This document shows, in pieces, positions 9,525-18,413 of a stretch of 64,000 nt of DNA. The notes below the pieces were generated by a model. The model saw only the letters and a program-made list of their open reading frames with translations, did not search any database and had not been told where the DNA came from. The first letter of the stretch is position 1. The number at the start of each line of letters is the position of its first letter. Source of the stretch: Flavobacteriales bacterium (lineage in GTDB: Bacteria > Bacteroidota > Bacteroidia > UBA10329); NCBI GenBank assembly GCA_016124845.1, contig WGMW01000030.1, forward strand, positions 45,860 to 109,859. Reading direction: 5' to 3'. Made by a program: the position numbers and the translations under genes.

Positions 9525-10392
9525 AATCGTGGATGTGGTCGGCAATTTCCTTGCCGCGGTCTTCGGTAAGAAAGTGACCCGCGCGCTCAATGATGATCTC
9601 AGGCTCATTTTTCACGGTCGGAACATTCTCTCGGAACCACTTGTCGGCTCCACGGTTCACGTGGTCGCTGTCGGAGAACATGACAATGGCAGGTTTGTCC
9701 CAAGCGGAAAGCACTTTGCGGGCACGTTTCAATTGGCGTACGCCATCGTCAGATGAGCCTGTTGGCACCAAACTGGGTGTTATTCGCAAGGCGGCCTTGT
9801 ACTTTTCATCAGGAAAAGGTGCTTCGTAACCTCCCAAAGCCTGCAATTGTGGGGTTCGGTACGTACCCCATTTTATCACATTTCGAACAGGAAAATTCGG
9901 ATAGAGCCGTGCAAATAACCGCCACAAACGGAACTTGAGAGAAACACGCTCTTCACCGATAGGAACCGAGGTATTCATAAAAACCACCCGTTTGAACAGT
10001 TCAGGGTATTTGCCGAGAACACTTAGCCCCAGCAGTCCACCCCAATCCTGAACCACCAACGTAATGTCCTTAAGTTCTGTTTTTTCGATGAATCGGATCA
10101 ATGTGCGGTAGTGCATGTAAAAGGAATAGTCCTTTTGCCGCGTGAACTTGTCGGAGCGTCCGAAACCGAACAGGTCTGGAGCAATGACACGATAGTTTTT
10201 CTTCAGGAGGGGAATTAATTTCCGATAAGAGTAACTCCAGGTCGGATGCCCGTGCAGACAAAGGATAACCTCGCCTTGGCCTTCATCCAAATAATGAAAT
10301 CGGCCTCCATTAATTTCCACGTAATGCGGGTCGTACGGATAACCAGGCAAGCCATAAAAACGCTCATCAGGCGTGCGGAGCATCTCAATCAT
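9436..10392 (-). CDS. Alpha/beta hydrolase, haloalkane-dehalogenase-like
   Basis: 318 residues with the alpha/beta-hydrolase order: oxyanion loop HGHPTW (48-52), nucleophile elbow VVQDWGG (Asp116, Trp117), a probable acid Asp243 in SDSDHV, and the catalytic His273 in AGHFLTED. An Asp nucleophile followed by Trp is the haloalkane dehalogenase pattern, and Trp175 (VIKWGTY) could be the second halide-stabilising residue of the HLD-I group. Dehalogenase activity is an inference; related hydrolases with the same motifs can act on other substrates. The last 20 or so residues, rich in charge (ATKKSKDRERY), extend past the normal end and are what overlap mfd. A convergent neighbour is mfd; upstream is a methyltransferase. 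Confidence 0.85.
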   Translation of the reverse strand: MIEMLRTPDERFYGLPGYPYDPHYVEINGGRFHYLDEGQGEVILCLHGHPTWSYSYRKLIPLLKKNYRVIAPDLFGFGRSDKFTRQKDYSFYMHYRTLIRFIEKTELKDITLVVQDWGGLLGLSVLGKYPELFKRVVFMNTSVPIGEERVSLKFRLWRLFARLYPNFPVRNVIKWGTYRTPQLQALGGYEAPFPDEKYKAALRITPSLVPTGSSDDGVRQLKRARKVLSAWDKPAIVMFSDSDHVNRGADKWFRENVPTVKNEPEIIIERAGHFLTEDRGKEIADHIHDFIVRSNARERGGTVELPLATKKSKDRERY

Positions 10393-10471
10393 GGCAACAA
10401 GATAAACACCACACGGGTTTTAACGGCAAACGATTTGACAACTGGATGAAAATCTGAGAAAATTCGACCAG

Positions 10472-11155
10472 CTACTTGGTGGCTTCCACGTAGAGCGATT
10501 CGTCTTCTCTGAGCTCGCTGTCGACCAGCAGTTTCGGGTCGCGACCACTACGGAACGTTTCCTTTTTCACATCCTTGAAACCAACCTCTTCAAGCAAGTA
10601 TTTAAACGTTTCGAAATCGTACATGAACAAGTGCCCGTGACTGCGCGCGATGCGGTTGATGCTGATCATTGGGGTTGGTTCAGGTCGGTCGTCTGGACAC
10701 GGGATCTTCACTTTCTCGCCTTGGCGATGTTTGTTGTAGAGGTCGATGAACAGTTCTCCGTCAGGAACAGCGATGCGTAATGTTCCGCCAGGTTTCAATA
10801 TGCGATAGAATTCCCGCAGGTTGTCTTTGGTGGATTGAAATGGAATGTGTTCCAAGCAATGTTCGGTGTAAATTCCCTGTAGCGAGTTGCTCGCAATCGG
10901 GTAATTGTCCTGTTTGATGGTGGAAATATCCCACGGGATCACGTTCGGTTTCCACTCAATATCGGTGTTGATGAAATCATCATAAACATTGTAGCCACAA
11001 CCAACTTGCAGGTATTCCTTGCCTTCGGTCAGTTTTTTCGGAACGAAGAACTTCTTATTCAGAATCCACGGAGTGATGAACTTGTTGAAGAACTGGTGAA
11101 ACCTGGTGTAAGATGTGATCGGTCGGTTCCACGAGAATTTGCCTGTTGCCTCCAT
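10472..11155 (-). CDS. SAM-dependent methyltransferase, class I
   Basis: 227 residues. Motif I appears as YLQVGCGYNVYDDFINTDI (about 48-66). The downstream block IYTEHCLEHIPF and YRILKPGGTLRIAVPDGE is the standard post-II/III region of class I methyltransferases of the Methyltransf_11/SAM-dependent sugar-modifying type. No signal peptide or membrane segment is visible. The substrate cannot be read from the sequence; proteins like this often sit in polysaccharide or lipid modification loci, but there is no such context here. The start of the permease gene's stop lies 25 bases upstream, and both are on the minus strand, so they may share a transcript. Confidence 0.8.
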   Translation of the reverse strand: MEATGKFSWNRPITSYTRFHQFFNKFITPWILNKKFFVPKKLTEGKEYLQVGCGYNVYDDFINTDIEWKPNVIPWDISTIKQDNYPIASNSLQGIYTEHCLEHIPFQSTKDNLREFYRILKPGGTLRIAVPDGELFIDLYNKHRQGEKVKIPCPDDRPEPTPMISINRIARSHGHLFMYDFETFKYLLEEVGFKDVKKETFRSGRDPKLLVDSELREDESLYVEATK

Positions 11156-11180
11156 GCTCAGAATTTCAACAAAAATATCA

Positions 11181-12428
11181 TCATTTGCTTCGGATGGCTT
11201 CTACAGGGCTAAGTCGCGATGCGAGGAATGCTGGAATGATGCCCGCTACCAATCCGATGGTAACCGATATGGTAATTCCCAACATCATGTTTTTCATCGT
11301 CAGGTACATGGTCACATCAAATGCATAAGAGGCGATTCCGCTTAGCAGTCCAGCCATGAAAAGACCAACTCCGCCACCCATCAGGCACAGGAAAACGGCT
11401 TCTGAAAGAAATTCCATCATAATGAACCAGTTCTTGGCACCCAGCGATTTTTCGATGCCGATAAGATGTGTCCGTTCCTTCACCGATACGAACATGATAT
11501 TGGCAATGCCGAAACCTCCCACCAGAATGGAAAACCCTCCGATGATGGTTCCAGCGATGTTCAAGATGGTAAAAAGACTTTCGAGCGAATTGGAAAGTAC
11601 GCTGATCTCGTTCAGAGCAAAGTTGTCATCCGCACGTGGTTTCAACCTGCGTACGCTGCGCATGATGCCGCGCAGCTCATCTTTCAACTCTGCTGTGGAA
11701 ACGCCTGGTTTTCCTTTTACCATGACGAGCGGGTTGGAACCGCGCGATTCAATGCGCATCACCTGACGCGCGAAGTTGATCGGCATCAGCAACTGGTTGT
11801 CCACCGAATTGCCGAAAACGCTTTCGCCTTCCACACCAAAAACACCGATAACGGTCAGTTTCCGTTTGAAAACCTTTACTGTTTCACCCACAGGATTGCG
11901 GTCACCGAAAAGCCCCTGCGCCACCGCCATACCGATGATGCAAACGTTCTTTCCCGTATTCGATTCCATCAGGGTCAGGTAGCGCCCCGAAACAATATCG
12001 AATGATTTGATCTTGTCGTAATCGTGCGTTACAGCAACCACGCTCACGTTCTCAACTACCGTTGATTCGTGTTCCACGCTTTTGTTTTTCGAGGCCATGA
12101 AAACAACCGATTCGGCTGCATCGCTTCTCCGTTGCACTTCCTTGAAATCGTTCAGGTCGGCATCTGGCCGTTGCCAATATTTCCACCACTCAAAATCGGT
12201 TCCCGTTGCCCACGGCCATTTCTGAATGTAAACCGTATTGTCGCCCAGCGATTGAACATTATCGCGGATGTTCTTCTCCATCGAGTCCACAAACGTGAAA
12301 ACCAGAATGATGGCCATGATTCCGATGGTGATGCCCAGCAGCGAAAGGATGGTTCGCAGCTTGTTCGAGACAAGCGCATTCCAAGCCATCTTAATGCTTT
12401 CGGAAAATAGTTTTAGGAATATGATCAT
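11181..12428 (-). CDS. MacB/FtsX-type ABC transporter permease
   Basis: 415 residues with the MacB topology: one N-terminal membrane helix (LRTILSLLGITIGIMAIILVFTF, about 25-47), a long periplasmic MacB-PCD domain (about 50-280), then three C-terminal helices (AGTIIGGFSILVGGFGIANIM, a second at about 340-370, and MLGITISVTIGLVAGIIPAFLA). It ends in ASRLSPVEAIRSK, the usual last motif. Such permeases work with an ATPase of the MacB/LolD family; none is adjacent, but one is encoded at 27468-28181. The transported substrate is unknown. Its upstream region is shared with purH and contains a possible divergent promoter pair. Confidence 0.9.
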   Translation of the reverse strand: MIIFLKLFSESIKMAWNALVSNKLRTILSLLGITIGIMAIILVFTFVDSMEKNIRDNVQSLGDNTVYIQKWPWATGTDFEWWKYWQRPDADLNDFKEVQRRSDAAESVVFMASKNKSVEHESTVVENVSVVAVTHDYDKIKSFDIVSGRYLTLMESNTGKNVCIIGMAVAQGLFGDRNPVGETVKVFKRKLTVIGVFGVEGESVFGNSVDNQLLMPINFARQVMRIESRGSNPLVMVKGKPGVSTAELKDELRGIMRSVRRLKPRADDNFALNEISVLSNSLESLFTILNIAGTIIGGFSILVGGFGIANIMFVSVKERTHLIGIEKSLGAKNWFIMMEFLSEAVFLCLMGGGVGLFMAGLLSGIASYAFDVTMYLTMKNMMLGITISVTIGLVAGIIPAFLASRLSPVEAIRSK

Positions 12429-12471
12429 GCGCTGTTGAAAACTTGGGCGGAAAAGCGATTGGTCAGCATGG

Positions 12472-12509
12472 CAAAGGTAACCTTATTGTACTTCAAAAGG
12501 CTACCTTTG
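12472..12509. promoter_or_regulatory. Possible back-to-back promoters between the MacB-type permease and purH
   Basis: CAAAGGTA (12472-12479; TACCTTTG on the minus strand) and TACCTTTG (12502-12509, plus strand) both fit the Bacteroidota -7 consensus TAnnTTTG and face away from each other. The extended arms (11 bases, one mismatch) also form an inverted repeat. Neither box has a well-spaced TTG -33 element, so the call is tentative; the arrangement could also be an operator or hairpin. Confidence 0.4.
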
Positions 12510-12606
12510 CCGTGCTTGGAAAAAGTTCCTGAAACCCTTGATTTTATTGGATTTTCAAACATACAGGGAAACGGTTTTCCAGCATCATTGTTTTTCTAAT
12601 CGTTAA

Positions 12607-14181
12607 TTGAAGAAAGTGGCGAGTAAGACCATTAAAAATGCCCTCATTTCGGTGTTCCACAAAGAAGGTTTGGAGCCGATCGTTAAGCAACTTGTAAAGC
12701 ATGGAGTGAACATCTACTCCACAGGCGGAACACAGACCTATTTGGAGGAGTTGGGTGCAACTGTTCTGAAAGTGGAAGACCTGACCTCGTATCCATCCAT
12801 TTTGGGCGGAAGAGTGAAAACCTTGCATCCGAAAGTGTTCGGAGGAATTTTGGGTAGAAGGGAAGAGCAAAGCGACCTGTTGCAGTTGGAGGAATATGAG
12901 ATTCCAGAGATCGACCTTGTGATCGTGGATCTTTATCCGTTTGAGGATACCGTTGCCAGCGGAGCGGATGAGCAGGCCATTATTGAGAAGATCGATATAG
13001 GTGGAATTTCATTGATCCGCGCTGCGGCCAAGAATTTCAAGGATGTTGTCATCGTTCCGTCTAAGAACGAATATGCCGCTTTGGCGGAAATTCTTGCCGA
13101 AGGCGCGGCAACAACACTTGAGCAGCGCAAGAGTTTTGCAACCGCTGCCTTTGCTGTTTCATCGCATTACGACACGGCCATTCACACTTATTTCGCGGGT
13201 GGCGGATTCGCGCATCAGGAAGACGGAACGAAGGTTCTTCGTTACGGAGAAAACCCGCATCAGCAAGGATTTTTCCATGGAGATATTTCTGCGCTGTTCG
13301 ACCAATTGAATGGGAAGGAACTCAGCTACAATAACCTGTTGGACATTGATGCTGCGGTGAATCTTATTGCAGATTTCAGCCCCACCCCGCCCCTCCCCAA
13401 TGGGGAGGGAGGTTCTCCCCCTTTGGGGGAGTCAGAGGGGGCTACTTTCGCCATTCTGAAGCACAATAATGCTTGCGGGTTGGCCAGTCGCCCGAAGTTG
13501 GTAGACGCTTGGAAAGACGCGTTGGCGGGTGATCCGATCTCAGCTTTCGGTGGTATTCTCATCACCAATGTGGAAGTGGATGCGGAAACGGCCACCGAAA
13601 TGAACAGCCTGTTTTTCGAAGTGGTGATCGCGCCATCTTACAGCGCTGAAGCTCTCGAAATCCTCAAACAGAAAAAGAACCGCGTGATTCTGGTTCAGAA
13701 ACCATGCGAATTCCCAAAACGACAGTTCCGCTCACTGCTGAATGGAGTTATTGAGCAGGATAAGGACCTCAGCACGCAGACCGCTTCGGATATGAATCCT
13801 GTGACGAATGTGAAGCCGACCGAGGCAGAATACGAAGATTTAGTATTTGCTAACAAATTGGTGAAGCATACAAAGTCAAATACTATCGTTCTTGCAAAGA
13901 ACAAACAATTGTTGGCAAGCGGTTGCGGTATGACCTCACGAGTAGATGCATTGAAATTCGCCATTACTAAGGCAAAGTCTTTTAACTTCGACCTGAAAGG
14001 TGCGGTTATGGCTTCGGATGCGTTTTTCCCATTTCCAGATTGCGTAGAGATCGCGCATGGCGAAGGGATTGATACGGTGGTGCAGCCAGGCGGTTCCATC
14101 AAAGACAACGAATCGATAGACTACTGCAACAATAATGGGATGGCCATGGTAGTTACAGGAGTCAGACACTTTAAACACTGA
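12607..14181 (+). CDS. purH: Bifunctional AICAR formyltransferase/IMP cyclohydrolase PurH
   Basis: 524 residues. It catalyses the last two steps of IMP synthesis. The N-terminal IMP cyclohydrolase (MGS-like) domain shows ALISVFHKEGLEPIV, YSTGGTQTYLEELG and GGRVKTLHPKVFGGIL. The C-terminal formyltransferase domain shows LRYGENPHQQ, KELSYNNLLDIDAA, ILKHNNACGLA and the end block ASDAFFPFPD plus VVQPGGSIKD. A 22-codon stretch of repeat DNA lies in frame between ADF and TFAILKHNNACG (13378-13443), where homologues have about none. The start is not an ATG: TTG at 12607 follows an in-frame stop, and GTG at 12616 (MASKTIKNALIS) is an equally good choice. mreB follows 4 bases after the stop. Confidence 0.95.
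   Translation: MKKVASKTIKNALISVFHKEGLEPIVKQLVKHGVNIYSTGGTQTYLEELGATVLKVEDLTSYPSILGGRVKTLHPKVFGGILGRREEQSDLLQLEEYEIPEIDLVIVDLYPFEDTVASGADEQAIIEKIDIGGISLIRAAAKNFKDVVIVPSKNEYAALAEILAEGAATTLEQRKSFATAAFAVSSHYDTAIHTYFAGGGFAHQEDGTKVLRYGENPHQQGFFHGDISALFDQLNGKELSYNNLLDIDAAVNLIADFSPTPPLPNGEGGSPPLGESEGATFAILKHNNACGLASRPKLVDAWKDALAGDPISAFGGILITNVEVDAETATEMNSLFFEVVIAPSYSAEALEILKQKKNRVILVQKPCEFPKRQFRSLLNGVIEQDKDLSTQTASDMNPVTNVKPTEAEYEDLVFANKLVKHTKSNTIVLAKNKQLLASGCGMTSRVDALKFAITKAKSFNFDLKGAVMASDAFFPFPDCVEIAHGEGIDTVVQPGGSIKDNESIDYCNNNGMAMVVTGVRHFKH
13378..13443. repeat. Family A repeat (copy A1), in frame inside purH
   Basis: 66 bases, a multiple of three. The ends are inverted (AGCCCC and GGGGGCT) and two hairpins lie inside: CCCTCCCC-AAT-GGGGAGGG and CTCCCCC-TTT-GGGGGAG. 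The translation is a low-complexity Pro/Gly/Ser/Glu segment inserted in PurH just before the conserved KHNNACG block. The same end and stem sequences recur at 22971-23067 and 35391-35424. Confidence 0.85.
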
Positions 14182-14185
14182 GCGA

Positions 14186-15211
14186 ATGGGGCTGTTCGAC
14201 TATTTCAGACAGGAAATTGCCATTGACCTTGGCACGGCCAACACGCTTATCATTCACAATGATAAGGTGGTGGTTGACGAACCGTCCATCGTTGCCAAAG
14301 ACATCCAAACGGGTAAGATCGTTGCCATTGGCAAGAAGGCCCAACAGATGCACGGCAAAACCCACAAGAACATCGAGACCATCCGTCCATTGAAGGACGG
14401 TGTGATCGCTGATTTCGAGGCGGCTGAGCAGATGATCAAAGGAATGATCCAGATGATTAACCCAGGTCGAAGACACTTCATGCCGCCACAGATCCGAATG
14501 GTGATCTGTATTCCTTCGGGAATTACGGAAGTGGAGAAGCGTGCGGTGCGTGACTCGGCAGAACATGCTGGCGCGAAAGACGTTCGTCTCATTCAAGAAC
14601 CGATGGCTGCTGCAATTGGTATCGGAATCGATGTGGAAGAACCGATGGGCAACATGATCATCGATATCGGTGGTGGTACATCGGAGATCGCAGTTATTGC
14701 GCTTGGCGGTATCGTTTGCGACCGTTCCATCCGCGTAGCGGGAGATGATTTTACCGCTGATATTGAGGATTATATGCGTAGACAGCACAACATTCTCATT
14801 GGCGAGCGTTCCGCAGAACGGATCAAGATCGAGGTCGGTTCGGCTTTGACCGAGTTGGACAATCCGCCAGCAGACTACGCGGTTCATGGTCGCGACCTCA
14901 TGACGGGTATTCCGAAAGAGATCACGGTTTCCTATCAGGAAGTGGCGCATGCGCTGGATAAATCGATCACCAAGATTGAAACGGCCATTCTGAACAACTT
15001 GGAGATGACGCCACCAGAGCTTTCGGCAGATATTTACCGAACGGGGCTTTATCTCGCAGGTGGAGGTTCCATGCTTCGTGGCCTCGACAAGCGTATTTCG
15101 CAGAAAACAAAACTTCCAGTTCACATTGCCGAAGACCCGTTGCGTGCGGTGGCCCGTGGAACTGGTATTGCACTTAAAAACATCGACCGATTCCCATTCC
15201 TGATGCGATAG
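14186..15211 (+). CDS. mreB: Rod shape-determining protein MreB
   Basis: 341 residues, typical length. An actin-like ATPase that forms membrane-associated filaments guiding lateral cell-wall synthesis. The phosphate-1 loop is IDLGTANTLI (about 11-20), the phosphate-2 loop DIGGGTSEIAVI (about 158-169), and the adenosine block LAGGGSMLRGLD (about 291-302). It also has the family segments VICIPSGITEVEKRAV and LIQEPMAAAIG. It opens an operon continuing through mreC, mreD, mrdA and rodA, all tightly spaced; purH ends 4 bases before it and is probably in the same transcript. Confidence 0.97.
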   Translation: MGLFDYFRQEIAIDLGTANTLIIHNDKVVVDEPSIVAKDIQTGKIVAIGKKAQQMHGKTHKNIETIRPLKDGVIADFEAAEQMIKGMIQMINPGRRHFMPPQIRMVICIPSGITEVEKRAVRDSAEHAGAKDVRLIQEPMAAAIGIGIDVEEPMGNMIIDIGGGTSEIAVIALGGIVCDRSIRVAGDDFTADIEDYMRRQHNILIGERSAERIKIEVGSALTELDNPPADYAVHGRDLMTGIPKEITVSYQEVAHALDKSITKIETAILNNLEMTPPELSADIYRTGLYLAGGGSMLRGLDKRISQKTKLPVHIAEDPLRAVARGTGIALKNIDRFPFLMR

Positions 15212-15236
15212 GTCGGCCGCTTACTATGGATGAATC

Positions 15237-16073
15237 ATGAGGAACATCCTGCTTTTCATTTACAGGAATCATGTGTTCTTCCTCTTCCTTTTGCTTGAAC
15301 TTCTGAGCTTCGCACTCATTGTGCGGAACAACAATTTCCATCGCGGTAGCATGCTCAGTTCCAGCAACCAGATGGTGGGGCGCGTGTATGAACTGAACAA
15401 CGGCATTTCCGAGTATTTCCACCTGAAAACGGTCAATCAGGAACTGGCCTTGGAAAACGCTGCGTTGCGCTCATTGCTTCAGCAGTCGCAATACACGTAC
15501 TCAGAAAAACATGTGGATGTGGTCGATTCCATCCGAAGACAGCATTACACGTACATTCCCGCCAAGGTCATCAACAGCACCACCGACCGCAGGAGCAATT
15601 ACCTCACCATCAATCGTGGGCTGCTTCAAGGTGTGGAGCCCGAAATGGCCGTCATTTCATCCAATGGAATTGTGGGAATTGTGAAGGATGTTTCGAAGAA
15701 TTTCGCATCGGTCATTTCGGTATTGAACAAGCGTTCCAGTATCAGTGCCAAGTTGGCGGATGAAGGCTACATCGGTTCACTTACGTGGGATGGCCGCGAT
15801 CCGCAGATGGCGCAGCTCATGGATATTCCGAACCATGTGCCGATGGCCGAAGGCATGCTGGTGGAAACATCTGGCTATTCTTCCATGTTTCCAAGTGGAA
15901 TTCCGATTGGTAAAGTGCGCAGTTTTGAGGTGAAGGATGGCGATAATTTTCATTCCATTGAAGTAGAGTTGTTCACCGATATGCAATCGGTGGAAGTGGT
16001 GTATGTAGTGAACAATCTGATGCGTTTGGAGCAGACGCAGCTGGAAACAGAATCGCAGACGGATGACGAGTGA
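15237..16073 (+). CDS. mreC: Rod shape-determining protein MreC
   Basis: 278 residues. It has one N-terminal membrane helix (FFLFLLLELLSFALIV, about 14-29), a coiled-coil stretch (about 55-85, with LKTVNQELALENAALRSLLQQSQ), then the beta-rich periplasmic MreC domain (about 105-265). In the domain are NYLTINRGLLQGVEPEMAVIS and GIVGIVKDVSKNFASVISVLN. MreC links the cytoplasmic MreB filament to the periplasmic synthases PBP2 and RodA. It overlaps mreD by 11 bases, which suggests translational coupling. Confidence 0.92.
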   Translation: MRNILLFIYRNHVFFLFLLLELLSFALIVRNNNFHRGSMLSSSNQMVGRVYELNNGISEYFHLKTVNQELALENAALRSLLQQSQYTYSEKHVDVVDSIRRQHYTYIPAKVINSTTDRRSNYLTINRGLLQGVEPEMAVISSNGIVGIVKDVSKNFASVISVLNKRSSISAKLADEGYIGSLTWDGRDPQMAQLMDIPNHVPMAEGMLVETSGYSSMFPSGIPIGKVRSFEVKDGDNFHSIEVELFTDMQSVEVVYVVNNLMRLEQTQLETESQTDDE

Positions 16074-16581
16074 TGCGTTGAAATATGCGTGGCAATTTGT
16101 GCTGCTGGTGCTGCTTCAGGTACTCATTTTCAATAACCTGAATCTGGGCGGCTACGTCAACCCGTTTCCGTACATCTACCTCATTCTGGTTCTGCCCATT
16201 TCCATGGGACGAATACAGCTGCTGTTGGTCGGCTTCCTGCTTGGCCTGTCGGTAGATGTGTTTTCCGACACGGGTGGAATTCATGCCGCGGCCACCACGC
16301 TCATCGCGTTCTACAGGCCGCTGTATCTCAAGGCGCAGTCGCCCCGCGAAGGCTACGAAATGGCAGCCGTTCCGCACCTCAAAGTGTTCGGCCTCACGTG
16401 GTTCATTCCGTACGCGGTGCTGCTGGTGCTGTTGCACCATACCGTGCTGTTCTACCTCGAAGTGTTCCGTTTCTCCGAATTCTTCCACACGCTGCTCAAA
16501 ACCGTGCTCAGCTCATTGCTCACGCTGTTCTTCATCCTCTTGGCCGAGTATCTTTTTGTGGGAAGTAACAAACGGAGGTAA
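16063..16581 (+). CDS. mreD: Rod shape-determining protein MreD
   Basis: 172 residues, almost entirely hydrophobic, with about five membrane helices (first QFVLLVLLQVLIFNNL, last about 145-165). MreD is poorly conserved, and the call depends on position between mreC and mrdA, length, and features such as NPFPYIYLILVLPISMGRIQLLLVGFLLGLSVD. It is part of the elongasome in the inner membrane. It overlaps mreC by 11 bases and shares one base with the mrdA start. The final codons (AAACGGAGGTAA) contain GGAGG, an unusually good Shine-Dalgarno sequence for mrdA in a phylum that rarely uses one. Confidence 0.88.
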   Translation: MTSDALKYAWQFVLLVLLQVLIFNNLNLGGYVNPFPYIYLILVLPISMGRIQLLLVGFLLGLSVDVFSDTGGIHAAATTLIAFYRPLYLKAQSPREGYEMAAVPHLKVFGLTWFIPYAVLLVLLHHTVLFYLEVFRFSEFFHTLLKTVLSSLLTLFFILLAEYLFVGSNKRR

Positions 16582-18413
16582 TGGCGTTCCAGTCTAAGCA
16601 TACAGACCGCATGTACGTGGTAATGGGCATTGTGCTGCTGGTGGCGGTCACGTTCCTGCTGCGACTGTTCTACATTCAGGTCATTGACGAATCGTATCGC
16701 CTTTCGGCAGAGAATAACGTCATCCGTTACCAGACCGAATATCCCGCCCGCGGCCTTATTTACGACCGCGATGGCCGTTTGCTGGTGTACAATGAGGCGG
16801 CTTACGATCTGATGGTCATCCCGCGGCAAGCGGTGGATATTGACACGGCTGCCATCTGCAACATTTTGGGAATAACCAAGGAGCAGTTTGCCAAACGGTT
16901 GAGTAAAGCCAAGGCGTATTCGTACCGCAAACCGAGTGTTTTTGAGAAGCAGATCTCTGCGGTGACCTATGCCGAATTGCAGGAGAAGATCTATCGTTTC
17001 CGAGGGTTTTTCGTGCAGAAACGGACGCTGAGAAAGTATCCATCGCCCATTGCAGCGCATCTGTTGGGGTATGTGGGCGAGGCGAGTCAAGGATTTTTGG
17101 AAAAGAACCCGTATTACAAGCAAGGCGATTACGTGGGCATCAGCGGTTTGGAGAAGGCCTACGAGGAGGAATTGCGCGGGAAAAAAGGCGTGAAGGTCAT
17201 CATGGTCGATGTGTTCAATCGCCCGAAGGGAAGTTACAAGGAAGGGAAATACGATACCGTGGCGGTGGCGGGTAAAACGCTCACCTCAAGTATTGATGCG
17301 GAGCTTCAGGCGTATGGAGAGAAGTTGATGCAGAACAAGACGGGAGCCATCGTGGCACTCGAACCTGCTACGGGCGAGATATTGGCGTTGGTGAGCGCAC
17401 CGAGTTTCGACCCGAATCTGCTGGTCGGTCGTGTTCGTTCTGATAATTACGTGATTCTTCAGCATGACACGCTGAAGCCGCTTTTCAACCGTGCGTTGAT
17501 GAGCGAACAGAATCCGCCTGGTTCCACGTTCAAGTTGATCAACGCACTGATCGGGCAGCAGGTGGGTGTGCTCAATGAGAACACTACCTATCGGTGTCCG
17601 CGTGGGTATGTTTCGGGCAATTTCCGCATGGGTTGCCATGATCACCGTTCACCGCTCAATCTGCGGGAATCTATTCAGCACTCGTGCAACGCCTATTACG
17701 GCAATGTTTTCCGCAACATCATCGATCACACGGGCAAGCCGTGGGAAGGATTTGAGATATGGCGGAATCATGTGATCAGTTTCGGTCTTGGTCAGAAATT
17801 CAATACCGATCTTCCTGTGGAGTATTCGGGAATTGTTCCAACCAAAGCCTACTATGATAAATACTACGGAGAGAACCGCTGGAAATCGCTGACCATCATT
17901 TCCTTGGCCATTGGTCAGGGCGAGATGGGAACAACGCCTTTGCAATTGGCCAATATGACCGCGGCCATCGCCAATCGCGGGTTCTATTATCCGCCCCATT
18001 TGGTGAAGGCGATCGATGGCGAACCGATCTCCAATCGTTTCACCGAAAAGCACATGACAACCATTGACCGACCATATTTTACACCTGTGGTGGATGGGAT
18101 GGAAATGGTTTTTCAGCAAGGCGGAACGGGCTATCGCTCGCGGCATGACAGCATTGTGATGTGCGGCAAGACGGGGACCGCGCAGAATCCGCACGGAGAG
18201 GATCATTCCATTTTCATCTGCTTTGCGCCTAAAGAGGATCCCAAAATTGCATTGGCCGTGTTTGTTGAGAACGGAGGCGGAGGAAGCAAATATGGCGCTC
18301 CGATCGCCAGTCTGATGGTGGAGAAATACCTGTTGGACACCATCATGCGTCCGAATCTCGAAAAGCCGATTTTGGAGGCCGATCTCATTCACCCGAAAAA
18401 GAAGACGCAATGA
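16581..18413 (+). CDS. mrdA: Penicillin-binding protein 2 (transpeptidase)
   Basis: 610 residues. It has a cytoplasmic tail, one N-terminal membrane helix (YVVMGIVLLVAVTFLLRLFYIQV, about 12-34), a dimerisation/pedestal domain (about 50-230, starting YPARGLIYDRDGRLL), and a transpeptidase domain. The catalytic SxxK is in PPGSTFKLINA (about 313-323), the second motif SCN is in SIQHSCNAYYG (about 368), and KTG is in CGKTGTAQNPHGED (about 530). It cross-links lateral-wall peptidoglycan together with RodA. It starts on the last base of mreD and overlaps rodA by 4 bases. Confidence 0.96.
   Translation: MAFQSKHTDRMYVVMGIVLLVAVTFLLRLFYIQVIDESYRLSAENNVIRYQTEYPARGLIYDRDGRLLVYNEAAYDLMVIPRQAVDIDTAAICNILGITKEQFAKRLSKAKAYSYRKPSVFEKQISAVTYAELQEKIYRFRGFFVQKRTLRKYPSPIAAHLLGYVGEASQGFLEKNPYYKQGDYVGISGLEKAYEEELRGKKGVKVIMVDVFNRPKGSYKEGKYDTVAVAGKTLTSSIDAELQAYGEKLMQNKTGAIVALEPATGEILALVSAPSFDPNLLVGRVRSDNYVILQHDTLKPLFNRALMSEQNPPGSTFKLINALIGQQVGVLNENTTYRCPRGYVSGNFRMGCHDHRSPLNLRESIQHSCNAYYGNVFRNIIDHTGKPWEGFEIWRNHVISFGLGQKFNTDLPVEYSGIVPTKAYYDKYYGENRWKSLTIISLAIGQGEMGTTPLQLANMTAAIANRGFYYPPHLVKAIDGEPISNRFTEKHMTTIDRPYFTPVVDGMEMVFQQGGTGYRSRHDSIVMCGKTGTAQNPHGEDHSIFICFAPKEDPKIALAVFVENGGGGSKYGAPIASLMVEKYLLDTIMRPNLEKPILEADLIHPKKKTQ

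Noticed and set aside
13378..13443. Frameshift or pseudogene in purH
   Set aside because: The repeat is a multiple of three, has no stop in frame, and both enzyme domains remain complete.
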